Positions 50,401 to 59,164 are shown, numbered from the stretch's first letter. The stretch is 64,000 nt of DNA from Gemmatimonadota bacterium (GCA_026387915.1 JAPLKS010000020.1:62001-126000); one strand, 5' to 3'. Program-made: numbers and translations. The notes: generated by a model not told the origin, from the letters alone.

Positions 50401-51789
50401 TCATTGTTCACGACGCAAAGTTTCCCTCACCTTTTCCACACGGTTTCGGAAGGCGGCATCGTCCCGCATTTCCTCACCAACCCGCTCAATACTATGAATA
50501 ACGGTCGAATGGTCTCGTCCCCCAAAGGCGAGGCCGATCTCGACCAGCTGTAGCCCCAGGAGCTCCCGCGAGAGGAACATGGCCACCTGACGTGGCACCG
50601 TCAGGGTCTTGGTCCTGGTTTTGGACTGGAGCCCCTCAATGGTGACCCCCCACTCCGCGGCGACCCGCTGTTGGACGGTGCGCATGCGATCATGACGCGA
50701 ACTCCGGGGTGGTGCGTCATCATTTGCTTTCAGTTTGTCCCGAAGTGCTTCGCGGGCGAGCTCGACCGTGACCACGCGCCGCTTGAGCGAGGCAAAGGCG
50801 AGCAGCTTGATGATGGCTCCCTCAAGCTCTCGCACGTTGGCGCGTACGTTATCCGCAATGAAGTGCAGCACATCGTCCGGGATGGTCTGCTCGAGGTGAT
50901 CCGCTTGCGATTTCTCTCGGAGAATGGCGATGCGGTGCTCAAGGTCCGGCTGAATGACATCGGCGACCATACCCCACTCGAAGCGTGACACAAGGCGCGC
51001 TTCGAGTTTTTGAATTTCAGACGGTGGCCGGTCGCTCGTGAGGACGATCTGGCGACCGGCCTCGTAGACGGCATTAAACGTGTGAAAGAACTCTTCCTGG
51101 GTGGCTTCCTTGCCGCCGAGGAATTGCACGTCGTCGACGAGGAGCAGGTCGGATTCTCGATATCGCCGGCGAAAGTCCACCATGGTGCGCCGGCCGATCG
51201 AGGTAATGACGTCGTTGGTGAACTGCTCGGTGCTGATGTACATGACGCGGGTGTTGGGATTGCGCGTGAGGATTTCGTGCGCAATCGCCTGCATCAGGTG
51301 GGTTTTGCCAAGCCCCGTGGCGCCGTGAATGAAGAGCGGGTTGTAGCTCTTTCCTGGAGCGCTGGCGACGGAGGTGGCAGCAGCGGCAGCAAGTTCGTTT
51401 GAGCGTCCGACCACGAAGTTGGCGAAGGTGTAACGATCGCTCAAAACACTTAAAACGACGTTATTGTCGCGCCTTGGTGGCGTTATGGTGGCGCCAGATT
51501 GCGGTACAAACAGGTCCATTTGCTGGCGTGTTATACGCTCCTGCTGGACCTTAAGAACAATTTTGAGTGGCTCGCCGATACAGATCGGGCCATAGCTTTC
51601 GAGGAGGGCGCTGTGTTTTGTTTCGTTCCACTCAACGGACCATTGGTCTGGGGCGGTCAGCGTGAGCTGCGAGTCGGCATACACCGCTGGTTCTAGGGGA
51701 ATCAACCAAGTCTCGACGACGTGCGCCGGGAGTTCGGTTTTTGCCCGATCGAGCAGTCGAGACCAGACTTCGGCGGCGGTGAGGGTCAT
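50401..51789 (-). CDS. dnaA: Chromosomal replication initiator DnaA
   Basis: DnaA melts oriC and recruits helicase. The 462-aa protein has the N-terminal domain I (VWSRLLDRAKTELPAHVVETWLIPLEP) and an AAA+ core starting YTFANFVVGRSNELAAAAA, with Walker A GATGLGKTHLM and Walker B LLLVDDVQFLGG. The ISS motif helix is present, and the C-terminal duplex-binding domain carries the signature FGGRDHSTVIHSIERV. The start at ATG 51789 lies about 32 nt after a predicted transcription start. Its promoter contains a DnaA box, so autoregulation is likely. Confidence 0.98.
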   Translation of the reverse strand: MTLTAAEVWSRLLDRAKTELPAHVVETWLIPLEPAVYADSQLTLTAPDQWSVEWNETKHSALLESYGPICIGEPLKIVLKVQQERITRQQMDLFVPQSGATITPPRRDNNVVLSVLSDRYTFANFVVGRSNELAAAAATSVASAPGKSYNPLFIHGATGLGKTHLMQAIAHEILTRNPNTRVMYISTEQFTNDVITSIGRRTMVDFRRRYRESDLLLVDDVQFLGGKEATQEEFFHTFNAVYEAGRQIVLTSDRPPSEIQKLEARLVSRFEWGMVADVIQPDLEHRIAILREKSQADHLEQTIPDDVLHFIADNVRANVRELEGAIIKLLAFASLKRRVVTVELAREALRDKLKANDDAPPRSSRHDRMRTVQQRVAAEWGVTIEGLQSKTRTKTLTVPRQVAMFLSRELLGLQLVEIGLAFGGRDHSTVIHSIERVGEEMRDDAAFRNRVEKVRETLRREQ

Positions 51790-51827
51790 TCGCGGTGTCG
51801 CAGGGTGGTGCCTTGGGTGGGGGAGCG

Positions 51828-51856
51828 AACCTACCCCAGCGATGTGGATAAGTCAA
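51828..51856 (-). promoter_or_regulatory. dnaA promoter with overlapping DnaA box
   Basis: On the minus strand, TTGACT (51856-51851), a 17-nt spacer and TAGGTT (51833-51828) form a good sigma-70-type promoter about 39 nt upstream of the dnaA ATG. The perfect DnaA box TTATCCACA begins at the last base of the -35 hexamer and fills half of the spacer, so bound DnaA would block polymerase. Confidence 0.7.
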
Positions 51857-51887
51857 CATTCGAGAGTGCAAGCCAGAAGTGCCGGAC

Positions 51888-51916
51888 TTGACCTATCTCT
51901 AGTAACGAACTAGGTT
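51888..51916 (+). promoter_or_regulatory. rpmH promoter
   Basis: TTGACC (51888-51893), a 17-nt spacer and TAGGTT (51911-51916) lie 52 nt upstream of the rpmH ATG. The -10 hexamer and spacing are identical to those of the divergent dnaA promoter, which supports both calls and hints at a local housekeeping consensus of TTGAC-N17-TAGGTT. Confidence 0.65.
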
Positions 51917-51967
51917 TAGCCGTCTGTATTAGATCAGAATCGCGCACAGTTTTCTTTTGGAGTTTGC

Positions 51968-52132
51968 ATGGGTAAGCCGACCTATCGTCCGCGCAATACG
52001 CGTCGTCTCAAGACGCATGGTTTTCGTGCGCGGATGGAAGACAAGTGGGGCCGGGACGTATTGAGCCGCCGTCGCAAGAAGGGGCGCAAGCGCTTGACCG
52101 TTAAGCTCCCGTCGAAGTACGCCGGCGTCTGA
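51968..52132 (+). CDS. rpmH: 50S ribosomal protein L34
   Basis: The small basic protein of 54 aa begins [20 protein letters not shown] and has the L34 signature in THGFRARM and the Lys/Arg-rich tail [13 protein letters not shown]34 sits in the large ribosomal subunit near the 23S rRNA domain III. TTTGGAG lies six to eight nucleotides upstream of the ATG. It opens the conserved cluster rpmH-rnpA-yidD-yidC-mnmE on the plus strand. Confidence 0.97.
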   Translation: MGKPTYRPRNTRRLKTHGFRARMEDKWGRDVLSRRRKKGRKRLTVKLPSKYAGV

Positions 52133-52187
52133 TCGCGCCCGGCTGCCTCGTGCAGCCCGGCTGACGCGTGCTGCACAGCTCGACGCC

Positions 52188-52484
52188 GTGCGGCTGAAAG
52201 GGAAGCGGATCCGAACCGGAGTAATCGAGGTTCGGTATCTCGCTTCCCTTCTGCGTCATGCCCGAGTGGGGGTGATCGTGCCGAAGCATTCGCACTCGTC
52301 GGTTGAACGCAACTTGGTCAAGCGACGCCTGCGAGAGCTGGTCCGACGCGAACTATTGCCGTTTCTTCCGTCCCTTGATGTGGTGGTGCGGGCGGCGCCC
52401 TCCGCGTATGGCGCAAGCTTCGACCGGTTACGCGACGCCACGCGCCGCGTTCGGGAAACTCTTGAAGTGCGCGAGACGTCGTGA
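52188..52484 (+). CDS. rnpA: RNase P protein component
   Basis: RnpA binds the 5' leader of pre-tRNA and helps RNase P RNA. The frame shows [28 protein letters not shown], which matches the family's RNR motif region (here [11 protein letters not shown]), followed by the usual VVVRAAP strand. From GTG at 52188 the product is 98 aa and lacks the family's N-terminal helix. That helix is encoded in the same frame upstream: [16 protein letters not shown] directly precedes the GTG, back to the end of rpmH. Only CTG codons (52143, 52161) could start it. The real start is therefore probably upstream, at about 52143. Confidence 0.9.
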   Translation: MRLKGKRIRTGVIEVRYLASLLRHARVGVIVPKHSHSSVERNLVKRRLRELVRRELLPFLPSLDVVVRAAPSAYGASFDRLRDATRRVRETLEVRETS

Positions 52485-52693
52485 TGCGACACGTGTTCAT
52501 CTGGTTCGTGCGTGCGTATCAAGTGGCACTCTCACCACTGCTGCCACCGTCGTGTCGGTATTTTCCAAGTTGTTCAGCATATGCGATTGAGGCGCTCGAG
52601 AAGTATGGTGCGTGGCGCGGCGGCTGGATGGCGGCGCGACGCATTGCGCGGTGTCATCCGTTTCGTGCCGGCGGCTTTGATCCGGTTCCCTAA
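52484..52693 (+). CDS. yidD: Membrane protein insertion efficiency factor YidD
   Basis: The 69-aa protein carries the family hallmarks: IRxYQ-like [30 protein letters not shown] with its three cysteines, and the end [17 protein letters not shown]. YidD is a small amphipathic protein at the inner membrane that assists YidC-dependent insertion. The ATG at 52484 shares its A with the rnpA stop (TGATG); a GTG three nucleotides upstream is an alternative. Position between rnpA and yidC is canonical. Confidence 0.95.
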   Translation: MRHVFIWFVRAYQVALSPLLPPSCRYFPSCSAYAIEALEKYGAWRGGWMAARRIARCHPFRAGGFDPVP

Positions 52694-52712
52694 CCTTCGT
52701 GTGAATCGCTAG

Positions 52713-54404
52713 ATGGAAAAGCGTTTCGTTCTCGCCCTGCTGTTGACGGGTGCTGTGGTGGCGGTGACGCCGCTCTTGATGCCGACTCCACCGGCTCCTG
52801 CCGTTTCGACCACCGCTGCGGATTCATCCGCGACGGGCGCCGCGGCTTCATCCAACGCGAGCGCGCCGGTGACGTCTCCGGCCGCGCTGGCGCCCAAAGC
52901 CGACCTGACCACAGTCCCAGGAGCGGCGCCCCTCGCGCTCCCCGCGACAGCGGCCGAGACGGTGCTGGTGCATGCTCCGCTGGCGGTGATGTCGTTTAGC
53001 ACGGTTGGCGCGGCACCGCTCACCGTGCAGTTGGACAGCTACCCCGCGCTCAATGCCGGGCGAGCGAAAGGCGCGGCCCGTCCCGCCGTGACGCTCCGTC
53101 ACGGCGCCGAGCCGATGTTGCGCTACCGCGTCATTATGGCGAACGACACGGTGCGGTTTGATGCCGCGACGTTCACGGCGACGCGTGGGACTGCCGGCGC
53201 GGATTCCACACTGACGTTTGCCGCCACGCATGGCGCCATGACGCTGCAGGTTCGCTATCAGTTTCCGTCGACGATTGAGCGCGCGTACATCTCGCGTGTG
53301 GGTATCACGGTAGCAGGAACGACCGGGCCCGCCTTTTTGCTCGTCGACCTTCCCCGCGGCTTCGATACACAGGAAGCCGATAGTGTGGGCGACGCGACGC
53401 TGCTCGCATACTCTGTGAAGCCGGTCAATCAGGGCGCACGCGGCACGCCCTTCACCAAGCTGGATTCTGGCGAAAAGAAACTCGAGCCGGGTCCGTTGTC
53501 GTGGGCGGTGGCCAAGAACAAATACTTCATGGTTGGCCTCCTTACACCGACCAATGGAAAGCCGATCGCGGAAGCGCATCTCGAAGGAGGCGCGCGCACA
53601 CGAAAGCAGGCGACCCACGGCCGCGCAGAAGTGGTGCTCGCGCTCGACAACGGCAAGGCTGATTTTGAGCTGTACGCTGGGCCGCAGTCGTGGCCGCGCC
53701 TCGTGAAGATGGGGCGCGACTTTGAAACGGCAAACCCGTACGGCGGATTTTTGCAGCCCGTGGTGCAGCCGTTCTCGACCATCGTCATGCGCATGCTGCT
53801 CTGGATGAAGCGCACCGTGCGCCTCGATTACGGATGGGTGCTCATCATCTTTGGCGTGTCGGTGCGGCTCATTATGTGGCCGCTCAACCAGTCGGCGATG
53901 CGCTCGAGCATCAAGATGCAGCGCCTCCAGCCGGAGCTGCAGGAAGTACAAGCCAAGTTCAAAAGCGATCCGCAGAAGCAGCAGCAGGAAATCATGCGGG
54001 TGTACAAAGAGCATGGGATGAGTCCGTTCAGCCCGCTGGCGGGCTGTTTACCGGCCCTGATTCCGATGCCCGTGCTCATGGCGCTGTTCTTTGTTTTTCA
54101 GAACACCATTGAATTTCGCGGCGTGAGTTTCTTGTGGCTGCCGGATATTTCGCTTCACGATCCGCTGTACATCTTGCCGTTGGCGATGGGCGCTTCTATG
54201 GCCGTGCTTTCGTGGATTGGCATGCGCAACGCGCCTCCGAATCCGCAGGCCAAGATGATGGCGTGGATGTTCCCCGCCATTTTGACCATGGCACTGATCA
54301 ACTCGGCGGGCGGGCTCAGCTTGTACTACTTCATTCAGAATCTTGCGGCGCTGCCGCAGCAGTGGCTGATCGCCAATGAACGGGCGAAGGCGGCCAAGAG
54401 CTGA
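52713..54404 (+). CDS. yidC: Membrane protein insertase YidC
   Basis: YidC inserts and folds inner-membrane proteins. The 563-aa form is the Gram-negative type: an N-terminal TM ([22 protein letters not shown]), then an Ala/Pro/Thr-rich stretch, then a large periplasmic beta-supersandwich domain (about 90-345). The conserved insertase core follows (about 355-563): [20 protein letters not shown], the helical hairpin [56 protein letters not shown] split across TM2-TM3, and a late aromatic TM pair. The conserved TM1 arginine is present (VSVRLIMWP). It lies in the rpmH-mnmE cluster. Confidence 0.96.
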   Translation: MEKRFVLALLLTGAVVAVTPLLMPTPPAPAVSTTAADSSATGAAASSNASAPVTSPAALAPKADLTTVPGAAPLALPATAAETVLVHAPLAVMSFSTVGAAPLTVQLDSYPALNAGRAKGAARPAVTLRHGAEPMLRYRVIMANDTVRFDAATFTATRGTAGADSTLTFAATHGAMTLQVRYQFPSTIERAYISRVGITVAGTTGPAFLLVDLPRGFDTQEADSVGDATLLAYSVKPVNQGARGTPFTKLDSGEKKLEPGPLSWAVAKNKYFMVGLLTPTNGKPIAEAHLEGGARTRKQATHGRAEVVLALDNGKADFELYAGPQSWPRLVKMGRDFETANPYGGFLQPVVQPFSTIVMRMLLWMKRTVRLDYGWVLIIFGVSVRLIMWPLNQSAMRSSIKMQRLQPELQEVQAKFKSDPQKQQQEIMRVYKEHGMSPFSPLAGCLPALIPMPVLMALFFVFQNTIEFRGVSFLWLPDISLHDPLYILPLAMGASMAVLSWIGMRNAPPNPQAKMMAWMFPAILTMALINSAGGLSLYYFIQNLAALPQQWLIANERAKAAKS

Positions 54405-54414
54405 TGCCGCTCCA

Positions 54415-55791
54415 ATGAGCGCGCCGCTCGGCGCGCTCATTCGGGGTGACACGATCGCGGCGATCGCGAGCGCGCCGGGCCGTGGCGCGATTGCCATGGT
54501 GCGACTGAGTGGACCGCAGGCCGTGGACATTGCGCGTCAGATTGCGGCGCCCTGGCCGGCGACGGCACGGCGCGCGACACGCTGCACGGTGCGTGATCCC
54601 GAGCGCGGCGACGTCCTGGACGACGCGATGGTGACCGTCTTTCCAGGTCCTGGATCCTACACGGGCGAAACTGTTGTCGAGTTCTGTACGCATGGCGGAA
54701 CGTTTGTGCCGGCGGCGGTCCTCGCGGCTCTCGTGTATGCGGGTGCGCGCCCGGCCGAACCCGGCGAGTTCACGGAACGTGCGGTGCTCAACGGGAAACT
54801 GGACCTCGTGCGCGCGGAGGCGGTGGCTGACTTGATTGACGCGCGGTCACGCGCGCAGCACCGCACGGCGATTGCCCATCTTCATGGGGCGCTGAGTACA
54901 CATCTCATGGCGTTGCGCGACGAACTGCTGACCCTCGATGCGCTCTTGGCGTTTGATATTGATTTTCCCGAGGAAGATGCCGGCCCGTTGCCCCGCGCCC
55001 GTGTTGACGTGGCGTGCAACGAGGTGCTTGGCCGGCTGGAAACGCTGCTCGCGACCGTCCCCGCCGCGATGCTCGGACGGGACGGCGCGATGGTGGTGCT
55101 CGCTGGCGCGCCGAACGCGGGAAAATCGTCGTTGCTCAACGCGCTGATTGGCGAGACGCGCGTCATCGTCAGTGAGGTGCCAGGGACCACACGCGATGCC
55201 GTCGAGGTGCTCCTCGAACACGATCCGTGGCCGCTCCGTCTGGTGGATACGGCAGGGTTGCGCGACAGTGACGACCCGGTGGAACGACTCGGGATTGAGG
55301 TCAGCGCGCGGTATTTGGCGCAGGCGCACGTGGTGTTGGCGTGCGCCGAGACGCGCGACGGGTTGGCGACAACCACGGCGATTGTTCGATTGCACACCGA
55401 CGCGCCGATTGTGCCGGTGCTGACGAAATGTGATTTAGTAGCAAAAAGTCACGAAATATCACGCGCGTCGGAAATATCCGTGGTGAGCGCTGTCACCGGA
55501 GACGGTCTCGCGGCGCTCCGTGCAACGATGACCGTCGCGGTCGAGCGGTCCGTCGGCGCGCCGCCGGCGGACACACCGATGGTCACGCGGGCGCGTCACC
55601 GTGCAGCGCTGACGCAGGCACGGGACGAACTTCTCGCGTTTCGCGCGGCGTGGTCATCCGCCACTTTGCCGGCGCCCGTGGCTGCGGTGCATGTGCGTGC
55701 TGCAGTTCACGCGCTCGATGAATTGATTGGCGCGGTGGACGTTGAAGAGGTGTTTGCGCGCGTGTTTTCGACGTTCTGTGTGGGCAAATAG
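54415..55791 (+). CDS. mnmE: tRNA uridine-5-carboxymethylaminomethyl modification GTPase MnmE
   Basis: MnmE is the GTPase partner of MnmG in modifying wobble uridine. The 458-aa product has the N-terminal folate-binding domain ([22 protein letters not shown]), a helical domain, and the inserted G domain: G1 [10 protein letters not shown]2 TTRDAVE, G3 DTAGLRDS, and G4 TKCD. The C-terminal CVGK provides the catalytic cysteine region (CxGK). ATG at 54415 begins the conserved [14 protein letters not shown]; the frame upstream overlaps yidC's end. Its gene is about 29 kb from mnmG, although the two are often neighbours. Confidence 0.97.
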   Translation: MSAPLGALIRGDTIAAIASAPGRGAIAMVRLSGPQAVDIARQIAAPWPATARRATRCTVRDPERGDVLDDAMVTVFPGPGSYTGETVVEFCTHGGTFVPAAVLAALVYAGARPAEPGEFTERAVLNGKLDLVRAEAVADLIDARSRAQHRTAIAHLHGALSTHLMALRDELLTLDALLAFDIDFPEEDAGPLPRARVDVACNEVLGRLETLLATVPAAMLGRDGAMVVLAGAPNAGKSSLLNALIGETRVIVSEVPGTTRDAVEVLLEHDPWPLRLVDTAGLRDSDDPVERLGIEVSARYLAQAHVVLACAETRDGLATTTAIVRLHTDAPIVPVLTKCDLVAKSHEISRASEISVVSAVTGDGLAALRATMTVAVERSVGAPPADTPMVTRARHRAALTQARDELLAFRAAWSSATLPAPVAAVHVRAAVHALDELIGAVDVEEVFARVFSTFCVGK

Positions 55792-55801
55792 CCCACAGGC
55801 T

Positions 55802-56740
55802 CTACGCGGTGCGTGCTGCGGAGTCTGAGACGTCGAGCAGTTCGTGCGCGCCCGCGCGCAACGCCCAGGCGAGCCCCTTCTCGGCGATCGCGTCCTCAAC
55901 CATGCGTGCGCCAAGGAAGTAGCCCGCGCGCTCCGGCAGGACGTAGCGCTGCACGGTGCGGGCTTCGTCGCTCATGCCACCCGAGAGATACCGGAGGCGC
56001 AACCCAAGGCCGGTGCGGTCCAGATCGTCGGTGACGGCTCGGGACAGGACGGCCTCCAACTCACGGATGCGCGCGTACTGCTTGCGCTGATACCCGAAAT
56101 ATTCCCACGGGGCGTGGCCCGGGCTGAAGCGCCGAGCGGCCTGTACGGCGAGGCCTTCGTTGACCAGCAGTTCGCGGAGCGTGGCGTCGCGACCGGTTTC
56201 CCAATAGGAGTAGTATCCCCCGGCGGCGCTGACGAGCTGCCGGAGTTCACTACGGCTTTGCGGCGATGTGTAGCGCACACAGTGGGCGATTTCATGCGCC
56301 AGCCACATCGGCAGCAGCTCGGGATCGAGCCCAAGGGCGTGGGTGGTGGGATTGTTGACGCCAGTGAAATGTTCGAGGCAGACGAACGCGACGCCTCGAC
56401 CGTTGACGACAAGTTCCCCGGCGTTTGCCGCCCCAACGCCGACCATGAGCACGACATCGACGTGGCTATCCACTTCAAACAACTGGCGGCACTGCTCCTC
56501 GGCGTTTCGCGCGAGGGTCACGATATCCGTTCGGGCGAGCATTGCGTGGAGGTCGTCGCGACTGGCCCGGACCGTGTCTGCGACGACGTCCTCGAAATGC
56601 TGCCCTGACGGATCAATCACATAGTTGTGCCAGTACGCTTCGAGCGTCGCCCGGTGCGCCTCGAAGTAGCGGTGGTATGCCGCGACTGCGTCGGTGCTCT
56701 GAAGAACTTCAAGAAAGTCCGGCAGCAGGTTGATCAGCAT
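55802..56740 (-). CDS. Putative zinc metalloprotease (DUF2268-like) of unknown role
   Basis: The 312-aa product starts at ATG 56740 (MLINLLPDFLEVLQSTDAV). A zincin-type motif, WLAHEIAHCVRY (HExxH), lies at about residue 150 and is followed by ELLVNEGLAVQAARRF, where a glutamate could be the third ligand. This arrangement resembles predicted Zn-dependent proteases of the DUF2268 group. There is no signal peptide. The longer open frame above 56740 overlaps non-coding sequence and upp, so I do not use it. It is downstream of upp on the same strand with a 160-nt spacer that contains an imperfect hairpin. Confidence 0.75.
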   Translation of the reverse strand: MLINLLPDFLEVLQSTDAVAAYHRYFEAHRATLEAYWHNYVIDPSGQHFEDVVADTVRASRDDLHAMLARTDIVTLARNAEEQCRQLFEVDSHVDVVLMVGVGAANAGELVVNGRGVAFVCLEHFTGVNNPTTHALGLDPELLPMWLAHEIAHCVRYTSPQSRSELRQLVSAAGGYYSYWETGRDATLRELLVNEGLAVQAARRFSPGHAPWEYFGYQRKQYARIRELEAVLSRAVTDDLDRTGLGLRLRYLSGGMSDEARTVQRYVLPERAGYFLGARMVEDAIAEKGLAWALRAGAHELLDVSDSAARTA

Positions 56741-56900
56741 GAGCGAGTTGCAGGGCGAACCACCGGCGAACCGAACAGCATGTGCGCCAAAAATATGCAT
56801 GCGCACGTGATTGCAAACAAGTATACGTGGTTGCGGGCAGAAATGCGCGAGGTCGCGCGCGCAAACAGTTGCTGCGAGTTGTTCCGATTGCGCGTCGCGG

Positions 56901-57548
56901 TCAGCGCGTGCCGAACAACCGATCGCCGGCGTCGCCGAGTCCGGGCAAGATGTAGCCGCGCTCATTGAGTTCGCGATCGAGCGCGGCGCAGAAGATCGGC
57001 ACATCCGGATGCGCGGCGTGCACGCGCTCGACGCCGGCGGGGGCGGCGACGAGGCAGAGAAAACGAATACGCTGCGCGCCGGCTTTTTTGAGCGCGTCGA
57101 GTGCTGCGACGGCGCTGCCGCCGGTTGCGAGCATGGGATCGAGTAACAGAAAGTCCCGTTCTGACGCGTCGCCGGGAATCTTGAAGTAGTACGCAACCGG
57201 TTCGAGCGTGTCGTGATCGCGATAAAGGCCAATATGTCCGACCCGCGCCGACGGCACGAGCTTGAGAATCCCCTCTACCATACCGAGGCCGGCGCGCAGG
57301 ATGGGAACGAGTGTCAGTTTTTTCCCGGCCACACGTTGCCCAATGGTCTGCTCCAGTGGGGTTTCCACCCCGACCGGTTCTAGGGCGAGGTCGATGGTGG
57401 CCTCGTAGGCCATGAGCATGGCGATTTCGTCGACGAGTTCCTTAAATATCTTTGTCGGCGTCGCTTTGTCGCGCAGGATGGTGACCTTGTGCTGGACCAG
57501 CGGATGGCGGACGAGGGTCAGTCCGTTGAGGGCAGGGGTAGTCGGCAT
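56901..57548 (-). CDS. upp: Uracil phosphoribosyltransferase
   Basis: Upp salvages uracil to UMP with PRPP. The 215-aa enzyme starts [23 protein letters not shown] and has [13 protein letters not shown], the PRPP motif [13 protein letters not shown], and the C-terminal uracil-binding [19 protein letters not shown] at 57548 is favoured because it leads straight into the conserved N-terminus; 14 upstream codons in frame are less plausible. It is the last clear chromosomal housekeeping gene before the AT-rich island. Confidence 0.97.
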   Translation of the reverse strand: MPTTPALNGLTLVRHPLVQHKVTILRDKATPTKIFKELVDEIAMLMAYEATIDLALEPVGVETPLEQTIGQRVAGKKLTLVPILRAGLGMVEGILKLVPSARVGHIGLYRDHDTLEPVAYYFKIPGDASERDFLLLDPMLATGGSAVAALDALKKAGAQRIRFLCLVAAPAGVERVHAAHPDVPIFCAALDRELNERGYILPGLGDAGDRLFGTR

Positions 57549-57773
57549 GCCTACTAGTCTAGTATTCTTGCGGATATGAAAGAATAACAAAATCCCATGA
57601 ATGTTACACCTCTAGTCGAACACCATAAACCGTTGCCACAGAACCACTTACAGCCGCCAGTCAATTTCAGAGAAACCCGTAAAACTCGCGCACACGGCAA
57701 TTATGACGAAAGTTTTGACGAAGTTTGCTGAAGATAAATAATAAACAATAAAACAAAGAACGGTTGTAATTCT

Positions 57774-57828
57774 GGCGAAACGTGAGAACAGAAAAAGTGA
57801 ACCGCATAATCACTTTTTCCGTTCTCTC
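57774..57828. repeat. Hairpin repeat A (left copy of paired island hairpins)
   Basis: GGCGAAACGTGA leads into a 17-position stem (57784-57800 with 57810-57826, one A-C mismatch) around a 9-nt loop ACCGCATAA. The inner arm AAAAAGTGA/TCACTTTTT is identical to copy B, 2.7 kb away, whereas two outer base pairs differ by compensatory changes. No gene ends here on either strand, so a plain terminator role is unlikely for this copy. Confidence 0.85.
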
Positions 57829-57990
57829 ATCTACACCGAACACTGGGACAGAAACCACATCATTTTTAGACTAAAGATTCTTTTATAGTCAAATTTGAAG
57901 AAAGCGATTCCCTAACACACAAGACAAATCTACTCATTTCTTATGTGTTAAGTGCTTATCCTACAAGCAGTTAGACCACCAAACGCGTGC

Positions 57991-58023
57991 TTGACCATTG
58001 AGGAATAACACTTAAATTTAAGT
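57991..58023 (+). promoter_or_regulatory. Recombinase promoter candidate with 14-bp palindrome
   Basis: TTGACC (57991-57996) and TAAATT (58013-58018) are spaced 16 nt. The -10 lies inside the perfect palindrome ACTTAAATTTAAGT (58010-58023), 36 nt upstream of the recombinase start. The palindrome may be an operator or a recombinase binding site. Confidence 0.45.
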
Positions 58024-58058
58024 ATCAGTCTATTCTTATACACTAAAAAGGGGAGATT

Positions 58059-58724
58059 TTGAAGAAACTCACTGTCGTCTATTGCAGAGTCAGTAGTAAG
58101 AACCAGTCACTGGAACGTCAGGAACACGGACTTTCTCATTCTGCGACGATTCTAGGCGGTTTAAAGACACAAGCAGATAGGATTTACTCGGAAAAGGTGA
58201 GTGGTGCGGTCAAGTTCTCGGAACGAACAGAAGGTCGGAAACTTCTAGATGCAGTATCTAACGGTGAGATTGGCACGATTCACTTCACAGAACTGTCAAG
58301 AGTTGGACGAAATACCATTGATGTACTGACTACGATGCAGTTCTTTGCCGAGCATCTAGTTCAAGTCATCATCGCCAAAGAAAACATCCGACTGCTAACA
58401 GAGACAGGAGAAATAGACAACGTCAGCAACATGATTATGACGGTGCTTGGTTGCGTTGCACAGATGGAACGTCAAACAATACGAGAGAGAACGCTAGAGG
58501 GTATTGCACTAGCTCGCATCAAAGGAAAATATCTAGGACGCAAGGTTGGTACTGTTGAATCTCGCGCGAAGTTCTTGAGCAAGCCGCAATCAGTGAAAGC
58601 GATTAAACTGTTAAGAGACAATCTTTCCGTAACTCACGTTAGTAAAATCCTGAATGCATCGCCAATAACGATTTCTAAAGTTCGCAGAATGATAGTTGAT
58701 AAGAACGGAGTTTTTACATGCTAA
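58059..58724 (+). CDS. Serine recombinase (resolvase/invertase family)
   Basis: This 221-aa protein has the catalytic domain first (VVYCRVSSKNQSLERQEHGL with the nucleophilic serine in RVSS, and LSRVGRNTIDVLTTMQFF). The long E helix follows (VLGCVAQMERQTIRERTLEGIALARIKGKYLGRKVGT), then a C-terminal helix-turn-helix (KAIKLLRDNLSVTHVSKILNASPITISKVRRMI). This is the domain order of Tn3 resolvases and DNA invertases, not of large integrases or IS607 transposases. The TTG start at 58059 is supported by GGGGAG seven nucleotides upstream. It is the likely mobility or dimer-resolution enzyme of the island. Confidence 0.93.
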   Translation: MKKLTVVYCRVSSKNQSLERQEHGLSHSATILGGLKTQADRIYSEKVSGAVKFSERTEGRKLLDAVSNGEIGTIHFTELSRVGRNTIDVLTTMQFFAEHLVQVIIAKENIRLLTETGEIDNVSNMIMTVLGCVAQMERQTIRERTLEGIALARIKGKYLGRKVGTVESRAKFLSKPQSVKAIKLLRDNLSVTHVSKILNASPITISKVRRMIVDKNGVFTC

Positions 58725-58735
58725 CAGAAACTTGT

Positions 58736-58768
58736 ACTAAGACTATATGGTTTTTCACTAAGACTATA
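58736..58768. repeat. Two direct 12-bp repeats just after the recombinase gene
   Basis: ACTAAGACTATA occurs at 58736-58747 and 58757-58768, with a period of 21 nt (two helical turns). Repeats phased like this beside a resolvase gene could be protein-binding subsites. The surrounding 440-nt spacer (58725-59164) has no ORF I support and otherwise holds the minus-strand terminator. Confidence 0.7.
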
Positions 58769-58904
58769 CATCAGTAGTACTACACAGCTAAAGAATTACA
58801 CCGTGAAATACTTCAACAACTCGCGTTACACGGTTGACTAAACCACAGAGACTTGCATAGGTAAAACAGGTTCAGGAACAGATATTCAAAAAAGTTTTCG
58901 CTGC

Positions 58905-58931
58905 AAAAAAGCCAACCCAAAAGGTTGGCTT
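58905..58931 (-). terminator. Minus-strand intrinsic terminator inside the leader of the Rep-like gene
   Basis: AAGCCAACC and GGTTGGCTT (58909-58917, 58923-58931) form a 9-bp stem with a 5-nt loop; read on the minus strand it is followed by six Ts. No convincing minus-strand protein gene ends here, so it may terminate a small antisense RNA. I found no clear promoter for such an RNA. Confidence 0.7.
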
Positions 58932-59164
58932 CGTCGTATATGGCAACACTGTTACAAAGAATCGTTGATTTTCGCAGTCCAGGAATGGTCAGCACGTATA
59001 AATAGTTTTGCTCACGGGAATCCACTTGTGAACACAGACATAGCGTGCAAATCAATCATCGTTATCCTTGACTGTTTTACCACTATTCATCTGTACATCT
59101 GAGACACACAAAAGGTCACGGTTTAGAAGAGGGTGACTCTAAACAAAACATATCTAAGAACATA

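Larger units (their letters stand above)
51790..51967. other. Probable oriC region between dnaA and rpmH
   Basis: The 178-nt gap separates divergent dnaA and rpmH, the most common position of bacterial origins. It contains one perfect DnaA box (TTATCCACA on the minus strand, at 51843-51851) and two divergent promoters. The rpmH-proximal 80 nt are AT-richer and could be an unwinding element. A single-mismatch box (TTTTCCACA) lies at about 50433-50441 inside the end of dnaA. One perfect box is few for a complete origin, so the functional origin may extend into the dnaA-dnaN side. Confidence 0.55.

Noticed and set aside
56770-56815. Imperfect hairpin after upp (CATGTGCGC ... GCGCACGTG)
   Set aside because: There is no T-run and one pairing mismatch, with a long loop; too weak to list as a terminator.
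57667-57858. 63-aa minus-strand ORF between upp and the recombinase
   Set aside because: It runs through hairpin A, has no ribosome binding site and gives a peptide without recognisable features; treated as chance in AT-rich DNA.
58059-58724. IS607-type transposase
   Set aside because: IS607 recombinases have the DNA-binding domain first; here the catalytic domain is N-terminal and the helix-turn-helix is C-terminal, as in resolvases.
58813-59055. 80-aa minus-strand ORF upstream of the Rep-like gene
   Set aside because: It spans a strong intrinsic terminator for its own strand, so it would be cut off before its end.
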